Shown one piece after another: positions 57,049-64,000 of a stretch of 64,000 bases of DNA. The translations under genes and the position numbers were made by a program. The notes under the pieces are model-generated. The model was not told the DNA's origin and did no database searches. It saw only the letters and a program-made list of their open reading frames with translations. The stretch is from Athripsodes cinereus (taxonomy: Eukaryota > Arthropoda > Insecta > Trichoptera > Leptoceridae): contig OX388317.1 in NCBI GenBank assembly GCA_947579605.1, forward strand, positions 12,543,384 through 12,607,383, given 5' to 3'. The stretch's first letter is position 1. Each line of letters begins with the position of its first letter.

Positions 57049-57352
57049 GACATAAATCATTGCATCTGAATGCAACTATTCGCATTGTACGCAATCCCAC
57101 CATATCATATTATCATCTTGTGCTCAATACCATATACCTACTTGAAATATTTTAAACTATTTCTTATCGTACATTCACCCCAACAAACAAAAGGCAAAAA
57201 CATTAGATAAGAAAAATATTTTAACAACATTATATTAACTGTTATTGTTAAAATATTATTATCATTAGTTTTATTCATAAAAATGTAAAAACAATATTAA
57301 TGTGATATCAAAAATATGAATCCATATCATGTATTTGAAAATATTTTTTTAC

Positions 57353-57400
57353 GAAAATTAAATAAGCATTATTTTTCATACTATTATTTACGACATGGCG
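57353..57400. repeat. Direct repeat, right copy
   Basis: GAAAATTAAATAAGCATTAT then TTTTCATACTATTATTTACG, nearly identical to 56570-56615. What follows differs (CATGGCGTACC against CATGGTGTGGG). Confidence 0.75.
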
Positions 57401-57529
57401 TACCATGGATTTTCTTCAGGGGGAAAGCGGATGCAGATCTTAGCAAATAATTTCTCTTTGGAATTTCTTTTCGTTTGTGTTCACCAATTTAAGAGCCACC
57501 TTATATTAAATCTGACATCTGTAGGCCTA

Positions 57530-57702
57530 GTCAAAACACATTTAAGCGTTACGTTTTCGTTCAAACGTTGACGACGTTGCGAGAACGTGTCAATTTTCGT
57601 AGCTACTTGTGTATTTTAGCTACGAAAATTGATGCGTTCTCGCAACCTCGTCTTGTTTGAACGAAAACGAAACGAAAACATAACGCTTAAATGTGTTTTG
57701 AC
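57530..57702. mobile_element. 173-bp hairpin MITE (family 1), complete
   Basis: It begins GTCAAAACACATTTAAGCG and ends with the reverse complement, flanked by TA (57528-57529 and 57703-57704). The arms stay paired almost to the centre through GTTGCGAGAACG and CAATTTTCGTAGCTA. The element is nearly one large palindrome and has a half copy at 5382. Confidence 0.85.
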
Positions 57703-57742
57703 TAGGGGCCCTGGGGTGGCTTCGTCTCACTTCAGCAGGGTC

Positions 57743-57936
57743 ACTATTGACACAATCTAAATACAATCTTAATCTTGTGTTGATCTCAATCCTTCGATGC
57801 GCGAAGTGACTATAGTAAAGAATACGTGCATACGAATCTCGCGGTAGCGCGGTATTTTTTACCATATCCCTTCGCGCAACGTAGGATTAAGATCAAGACA
57901 AGTTTTAAGATCGTATTTAGACTTTGTTAAGATTTG
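57743..57936. mobile_element. Second hairpin MITE, different family
   Basis: The left arm ACAATCTAAATACAATCTTA with TGATCTCAATCCT pairs with the right arm, which reads inward AAAGTCTAAATACGATCTTA and TGATCTTAATCCT. The arms are about 50 bp with mismatches. It lies 40 bp from the family-1 hairpin. Confidence 0.7.
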
Positions 57937-58932
57937 CCCTCCAGTAACGATTTTGACTTCAATACATTAGTATTATATGTAATACAATTAATTATTAAAT
58001 TTCGCCTACTTTTCTTCTATTTTCTAGGTCCTAGGGCGAGACAAAAGCCCGCCCTGGATACGCCCATGAATTACGTTGAGTATTATTATATCTCGTGCAA
58101 CATATATGTGAACGAATGATATGGAAATATAGGAATTCAAGAGTGTTTCTCTTAAGGAACAACCAAATAGTGTTTCTCCTGTTCCAAATCTTTACTAGAA
58201 TCTTAGAAACTAAAAAAAATAGACTGTGGTGTTTGTTCATTTACTTGATTGAGAGTTTTCGAAATAGTAGTATTATGCATTTTACTGAGATATTTAGTAG
58301 TCCTGAGACTAGTCAGGATATTTTGAAAGAGAAGTAATTTCGCGTTTGTAGAATGATCGATATTATATTTTTAGATAAATTCAGGAGTAACTCCATAATA
58401 GTGTTCATCTCACAGACATGTAATAATATCTAACTAATCTGAATCCTAGTTGTGTACCTGATGGTCAATTATATAACCTTGATCATTGCATTCACAATAT
58501 CTCAAATATTATGATTCCTGTATTAGTTTGTTAAATATGTAGATAATATTTACGCATAGCTATGCATTTAATGTGCTAATTTACAAGTTCAAACCTTCGC
58601 AGTATATCTGTTAAGTTATCGAACACATAGGCATAAAAAATCTCTTCATTAGTTATTAGTTCATTTCGAAATGGAATTCTACTACCTAAACACCGACACA
58701 GTGAATGAATTATTAAGCGACGGTCGGCGCTGTGTTTATCTCGGAGACAAAGTCCATTGCAAAACAATCGTATACCTACCTAGTCTGAATATATAAATAG
58801 AATATCTTATAAAATATACAACAAAATCAGTATTTAGATATACCTACTTAATAAAAATAATATGAATATATTGTTCAGGGAATGTAAATAAAACAATAGT
58901 AAGTAAATATAATATAAATGTACATGGACATA
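57937..58932. other. Gene-free AT-rich stretch
   Basis: There is no supported gene. The open frames at about 58031-58337 on both strands show no domain or composition suggesting coding. Confidence 0.5.
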
Positions 58933-59345
58933 GTATTCTATTCTATTCTTCTCAAGACCATCCACTCGTTTGCGAGTGATTTAGGCCAACATGGAACAAC
59001 GAGTTTTTAACAATGATATATGTATTAAAAAAAAAGGTAATGGACATAGTAAGTAACTGAAGAATTATTTCAAAAGTTTTCCTCCTTTATCATAATACTG
59101 TAATTTAAATAGGCATATTCAATTATTAGATAAGTATAATAATTTTTTTAACAATATTTAAACCTTCTTACTACTAAGTATAACTCTTACTACTAAGTAT
59201 AAAAAACTTACCCCGTATTGGTATTTAATTTTTTTGGAATATGAAACTTTTTTACATAAAATATAATTAAAAACCTATTGTTCCATACTGACCTCAATCA
59301 CTCGCAAACGAGTGGATGGTGCTAAGAATATTAAGATAGAATAAG
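58933..59345. mobile_element. About 410-bp MITE with 60-bp inverted ends
   Basis: Both ends carry ACCATCCACTCGTTTGCGAG and TGATTTAGGCC or TGATTGAGGTC, then ATGGAACAA, in inverted orientation, preceded by TTCTATTCTA or TTATTCTATC. CACTCGTTTGCGAGTG is itself a palindrome. The middle is AT-rich and has a tandem CTTACTACTAAGTATAA pair near 59165-59200. Confidence 0.75.
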
Positions 59346-59884
59346 CCTGAAATCCCCGCATCATATTATCAACAATATTTAAATAACCCAAGTGTAAGTT
59401 TTTATATTTAAATATTTATTATTGATAATTACGTACCTACCTACTGGATACTGCTTTTGAGCGGTTTACGAAGCCAGTTTGTTTACAAGAATTTCATCCA
59501 ATTATGTTTATTACAAGTTTGAACTTTTGAGACTTGTCTCAAAGTATAAGTAGGTACCTATCCAATAATTAAGTAGAAGGTAATTAGTTTATAGTTGTAC
59601 TCGAGTATATATCAAATATATAATATAATTCTTAGAAAACATAAGCATTATATACATAATATATAATTAATAGTATTGTGACCCGAAAGAAATATGAAAA
59701 ATTTTAAATGTGAAAACGTAAAATAAAGGGTTGCTGACTTGTGTAAAACAATTTATTGACAATAAAATAAAGGTAAACTTTAAATTAATGTTTTGTAAAT
59801 TAATGTAAGATGTTACCTTGTATAATTTAAGAAAGTATATTTATCATAGATTATAAGTAAAAAGGTTTAAACCTGGTTATAATA
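59346..59884. other. Gene-free AT-rich stretch
   Basis: Nothing recognisable was seen. Confidence 0.5.
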
Positions 59885-60120
59885 TTAGGGGGGGTCTGGC
59901 CAACTATGATGACCGTGCCTTCTGTGTGGCTGGTCTGTTGCTGCGGAACAAAATCCCCTATAATTTGTGAGTTTTGGAGAGTGTGGAGGTATTCAGGACG
60001 AGGTTAAAAACCCTGTTATTAAGGAGGTGTTATGATTCTTAAATGGGCCCTTGCGGTGGTTTTTCCACAAAACTTAAATAAGTTGTCTAGTTATTATAAT
60101 TATTATTATAAATAAAGACA
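59885..60120 (+). pseudogene. CR1-like LINE 3' end
   Basis: Broken plus-strand frames read DRAFCVAGLLLRNKIPYNL then VFRTRLKTLLLRRCYDS, a decayed form of the RSFSVAGPxxWNSLP...FRxxLKTxLF tail seen at 19345-19618. The 3' end has ATTATTATTATAAATAAAGA, typical of CR1-like elements. Confidence 0.65.
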
Positions 60121-60121
60121 T

Positions 60122-60215
60122 TTTACATCTTAAATTCAAGATATTTATTCAATGCAGCTGATCTGTTGGCTACCCCACTTGTGGTCCATGCCGTAAGGGC
60201 TTAGTAGTAATAGAT
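60122..60215 (+). repeat. Family-A repeat, 3' fragment
   Basis: GCAGCTGATCTGTTGGCTAC, CCCACTTGTGGTCCATGCCG and TAGTAGTAATAG match the 3' part of the family and the right half of the split copy at 52000. Confidence 0.55.
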
Positions 60216-60234
60216 TAGCATTTAAAAATAGGAT

Positions 60235-60390
60235 ATATCTGGGTTAAGTTATAAACCCAAATACAACCTTATACACCTTTCACAGTAAGCTAAAAACTTG
60301 TGTCGTGAAAGGGGAGTTTTGCCAGCATCTGGGATCGAACCACGGACCCCCTGTTCACGAGGCCAAGACTCTACCGACTACCGACGAAAT
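60235..60390 (-). mobile_element. tRNA-derived SINE copy 3, best preserved head
   Basis: On the minus strand: A-box-like TAGTCGGTAGAGTC, then CTTGGCCTCGTGAACAGGGG, then B-box GGTTCGATCCC, then the body TGTGAAAGGTGTATAAGGTT and GTATTTGGGTTTATAAC. The A-to-B spacing fits an internal pol III promoter. Confidence 0.7.
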
Positions 60391-60489
60391 TGTTCGTATA
60401 AAAATATTTATTTATTTATTTATTTCTATCATCAACAGCTTTTAGCCTTTTATAATGCAATAGTACTTATAATTTTTTGCTCACGTATT

Positions 60490-60578
60490 CCCGTAAGTAA
60501 TACGGGCCTCTTAGAGTGAACAATTCTAATATTCAACGTGATTACTAATCAGTTATCACGTTGAATATTAGAATGTTC
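60490..60578. repeat. Two adjacent hairpins
   Basis: CCCGTAAGTAATACGGG (60490-60506) is a small hairpin. GAACAATTCTAATATTCAAC (from 60518) pairs with the complement of GTTGAATATTAGAATGTTC ending at 60578, with arms of about 24 bp and one mismatch. Confidence 0.75.
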
Positions 60579-60599
60579 GTATGCGATAATAGTTCGTTA

Positions 60600-62050
60600 A
60601 AAAAGTTTTTGAGACAGTCAGAGAATATCAATATTTATCAGTAGGTTGGATTACAGCTTTTAGAAGGTAAATAATATCTAGTTATCGGTAAATAATAAAT
60701 AATATCGGTTGCCCAATAAGAGACTCTTATGACTTGTATTATGAGATAACTGAAGTCCAGTATCCGATCAATATGTCTTGCCTCTTGCACACTGATGCCC
60801 TCTCTATATATCTCAAGATTTTAAAATCCGCCAAAAGATCATATAAATTAATGCCTTAATATTACGTGACATCTTCTTAAAATATTGTTCTTGGCACAAA
60901 TCGTCCCACAAGGGACGGGTTGCCGTAATCTTATAAATAATAATATCTAGTTGTTTATCTATATCAGAGTCGACACGATCATTATTAATAACTTGGTAAT
61001 ATTTTACTAGATCACTGCACTTGTTTACCGACGCGAAGTGCTTCTTATCATTTTTTTATTTGTGGTAGTCACTCAATCAATAGCCTAAAACACCGTTCTC
61101 TTAAAAAAATCTTACACTTAAAGCTTTATTCTAGAGAATTTTAAGCATTGATGGCTCCAATTTGTGAATGTACTCCAACATTAATAAATAAATAAATTGT
61201 AACTAAATGCGTATATATTGAATGTGTAATTAATTAAGATGTAATAAGTGTTATAAGAATCTTCGAGCAATTTATTAAATTGGAAAATTGTTTAATTTAA
61301 GTATACTATATCGTTTCAGGGAATGTATCCCCTTTACACAAGACTTGTCTTTTTAAGGGTGATTTAAATATATTTAGTTTCTGTGAATATTTTTGACAAA
61401 TAAATATTATTATTATTATCTTTAAAAAGTACCTATATAGATTTGTAGGTATCTTAATATACGTTTCCATGTATTTAATTAGTTAATATTTTATTCAATA
61501 GGCTTAATTTTCAATTAATTAAAACCCATTTTTTATTAATAATAACTTCAATAACCTTTAAATCGTAATATTAAATCCTCACTAGCTTGCTATACCTACT
61601 AGATATACGATGCAGATATATTTTCATTATATTTATGTTTAAGCATGGTTTAAAGATTACAATATGCAATATTATGCTTATATCAAAACAGATAATAATT
61701 TTTGTTTTGATTCAATATAAGAGAGCAAAGGTAACGTCATGATAAGATGACTAGACAGTAGTATTACTTATATTGATTACAACTGTGATAAAAACCCAAA
61801 ATAATAGGATTATCTACCTGATATCTACTTATTCTCATTGTGATGTACACGATATCACTGCGTGACATCTATTCTCATTGTTTTCTTATACAATTAACCA
61901 CACGTAGCCGCATATAAGTACGTGCAATATTTACATGTAATTACTGTGATATCATTTCCTGAAAAATAAACTTCTTGTTAATATTGTCAACCGAGGGTAC
62001 TTGGACAAAGGTCATGTTAAATTAATAAAAATAAAACACTTATATTATTA
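60600..62050. other. Gene-free stretch with a possible CR1-like tail
   Basis: There is no gene. About 61310-61420 ends GACAAATAAATATTATTATT, a 3' end of the CR1 style, but no RT sequence is attached. Confidence 0.4.
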
Positions 62051-62174
62051 GTACTCCCACCGCGACTTTATTAATCGTGAGCCGGCTTTAAGGACCTTCC
62101 TCTTTCATCATCGCGGATGAGAGCGGAAGCTCTTGAAAGCTGGTTCGCGACTTATTAAGTCACTGTGGAAGTAC
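62051..62174. mobile_element. 124-bp hairpin MITE (family 2)
   Basis: The left arm GTACTCCCACCGCGACTTTA and GCCGGCTTTAAGG pairs with the right arm (inward: GTACTTCCACAGTGACTTAA and ACCAGCTTTCAAG). TTA lies on both sides. The centre contains GATGAGAGCGGAAGCTCTTG, shared with 15853 and 12155. Confidence 0.7.
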
Positions 62175-62879
62175 TTAATATAAGGGTTTTTTTTATAAAT
62201 AAATTTCTTGAATATTGTACATAAATAATAGGTACATAATATTAAATATTGCAAATTACATGCATATCTGTGTATTGGGAGAGCTGTGTATACTAATGCA
62301 TGTATGATGATACCAATAGTAATAATGTTATTTTTTGTCTTGGCTTTTAATTTTAACAGTTATACAGTAGAAGTCCATTAGTCCGGCATCCAACAGTCCG
62401 GAATGCCCGATAGTCCGGCATCGCTCCAGAAAATTGTAAAAATTTTGGTTTTTTCCAAAAGTGTGTCTAGCAAATAAAAACGCTTGAGAGCTATTCGGAA
62501 GTTTTCGGGATAGTTCGGGATCATCCGGAAGCGCTCGGTATTGCTCGGTAAATAAGTTTATCTCTTTTGCTGAGGCTAGTCTAGCTACCTACAGTGCTTC
62601 AGAAATTATTGATTTCTATATCATTAGAAATAAATTGTATACTTATAACGCCAAAAGTCAAGAAAACAAAAAGCCATTCGTGACTTTTTTACATCTAAGT
62701 GAAATATGTTTATCAGTACGTGTACATACATTATATGAAATTTAAAATAAACTTTGTTGTATAACATAAACATAACATGTATAGACAATTCACACAGACC
62801 GAGCTAGTCCCACACTAAGATATGAATCTTGTATTATGGGTACTAACACGACGATACACATATTTATATACAATGCACT

Positions 62880-63115
62880 AAACACATATACATGTAACAC
62901 CCAGACCCAGGACATTGAAGGAGACCCACCGACCACCCGGATAGCGCAGAAGTCTGGGGACTTCCATTTATCCGAATTCTACACTGCACAAAGTTTGTCC
63001 ACACCGGAGGCGCCATAGTGGGCAGCCTGAGGGGCTGGCCGGCCAAAAACAACCCCGTGTGTGGAATCTTTTGACTACACTCCTTCGATGTCCCTCTAGC
63101 CGAGAGAAGCAAATA
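62880..63115. repeat. GC-rich repeat-like segment of unknown class
   Basis: It is markedly richer in G+C than its surroundings: CACCCAGACCCAGGACATTG, CCCACCGACCACCCGGATAG, GTGGGCAGCCTGAGGGGCTG. Frames of 60 and 84 codons cross it but show no family. It probably belongs to an inserted element. Confidence 0.4.
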
Positions 63116-63191
63116 CATTCATAATTTATTTAAAACTAACAATATATTTATAAAGGCATTTCCTTAACCTAGATAACAAATCAATACTCAA

Positions 63192-63251
63192 CAATAATTG
63201 TTATTCTAGTGGAATAACATAATTGTTATTCCACTAGAATAACAATTATTG
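63192..63251. repeat. Perfect 60-bp hairpin
   Basis: CAATAATTGTTATTCTAGTG and seven more bases form a 27-bp arm, exactly complementary to the second arm after a 6-base loop. Confidence 0.9.
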
Positions 63252-64000
63252 TAATTATTACATTATAAACTCAGTGTACCTATCTACGTTTTTGTAAACG
63301 GCACCCATTTTTTGATAGATATTCACTTTTTACTAATGTTGTTTGTTTCTCTTTATATATTTTGATTACCTGTTTCAATCATTCCAAGTATTGTGAACAT
63401 CTTGTATTTTCGTGTATAAACTCTTAGTAAGTAAGAATGTTAGTATGCACATGCATTCTGTAAGTTTTGTTTGACCATAAACACGACATGGTTTCCGTGT
63501 TGAGTTTCAAGTTATGCAATTAAAGAACTGGGTTGGAAGCCACGGAAGTATTAAGAAACTTTTATTTCTTAGCATCATAACAATAATATGTTTCTGAAAT
63601 ATGCAATAATTATATGAACAATTTATCATATCAATTTTTAATCGTTAAATTTTCCTTACATTTCTATCCCATATGTCTTCTATGATTAAATACTTTTCTA
63701 AATCATTTAATTTTTTAATTAAATCATTTTAATATAAGTAAAGATGAACTTTCATAAAATTTACACCGAATAAATAGAATATTTATACAAAAAAATATTA
63801 ATTTAATTCAATAACCAAGGTTCGAAAATTCGGCATCCGGCATTAAGTAAACATGTTGATGTTTTCCATTATTAGAGCTATGTCAATCTGATAGAGGCGC
63901 CGATTAATAAAAATGTTTATTTTTGGTTGATATAAAAATAATATTGTTTAGGTATCTGATATAAAATACTAAAATAAATTGTTCCAACTGGACTTTCACC
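63252..64000. other. Gene-free AT-rich end of window
   Basis: No gene or clear repeat was found apart from the GGCATCCGGCATT motif near 63832. Confidence 0.5.

Larger units (their letters stand above)
62365..63850. mobile_element. Pogo-type element, left end clear, right end unresolved
   Basis: After TA at 62363-62364 the sequence reads CAGTAGAAGTCCATTAGTCC, with CATCCAACAGTCCGGAATGC and CGATAGTCCGGCATCG following. The AGTCCGG repeat and CAGT start are typical of pogo/Tigger-type ends. A reverse-oriented GGCATCCGGCATT lies near 63832. The true right end may lie beyond the window. There is no transposase frame. Confidence 0.5.

Noticed and set aside
60235..60390. Functional tRNA gene
   Set aside because: A and B boxes are recognisable but the cloverleaf arms do not pair, and a SINE body follows.

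Overview
The window is a piece of an AT-rich animal nuclear genome, almost certainly an insect. It holds intron-containing genes, many non-LTR retrotransposon remains, pogo/mariner-type and hAT-type DNA transposons, tRNA-derived SINEs and hairpin MITEs. I cannot fix the order from sequence alone; the intron-rich rootletin gene argues only weakly against a fly.

Two cellular genes are recognisable and they converge. Rap1, a Ras-family GTPase, lies on the plus strand at 24099-24653 as one uninterrupted 184-codon reading frame, followed by a long AT-rich stretch that probably holds its 3' UTR. Rootletin, the ciliary rootlet coiled-coil protein, lies on the minus strand from at least 53911 down to its stop at 34445. 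I could join 32 coding exons by splice sites and phase. They total 5979 nt (1992 codons plus stop) with no frame break, and only the 5' end (initiator exon) is unresolved. The two genes have no evident functional link.

Region by region. 1-7 kb: gene-poor DNA with a 13-copy 57-bp minisatellite, small hairpins, a SINE and a retrotransposon tail. 7.17-9.82 kb: a complete-looking pogo-type transposon with 20-bp perfect terminal inverted repeats, a TA duplication, an intact DDE transposase with a C-terminal PHD-like finger, and a 5'-UTR intron. 10-19 kb: decayed LINE, SINE and MITE copies. 19.2-23.0 kb: a near-intact endonuclease/reverse-transcriptase LINE lying tail-to-tail with a decayed copy of itself that is interrupted by a different LINE. 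23.2-23.7 kb: a 515-bp element with a 9-bp target duplication just upstream of Rap1. 24.1-34.1 kb: Rap1 and its downstream region. 34.1-53.9 kb: rootletin, whose large introns have collected several hAT-type elements, a pogo-type MITE and a LINE nested in another repeat. 54-64 kb: gene-poor DNA with more MITEs, LINE tails and one end of another pogo-type element.

I found no convincing sign of a new multi-gene system. The strongest leads are the apparently intact pogo element, the minisatellite that is open on both strands, a phase-compatible optional rootletin exon, an unidentified coding-like frame at 17.73-17.93 kb, and several MITE families defined here by paired ends and target duplications.
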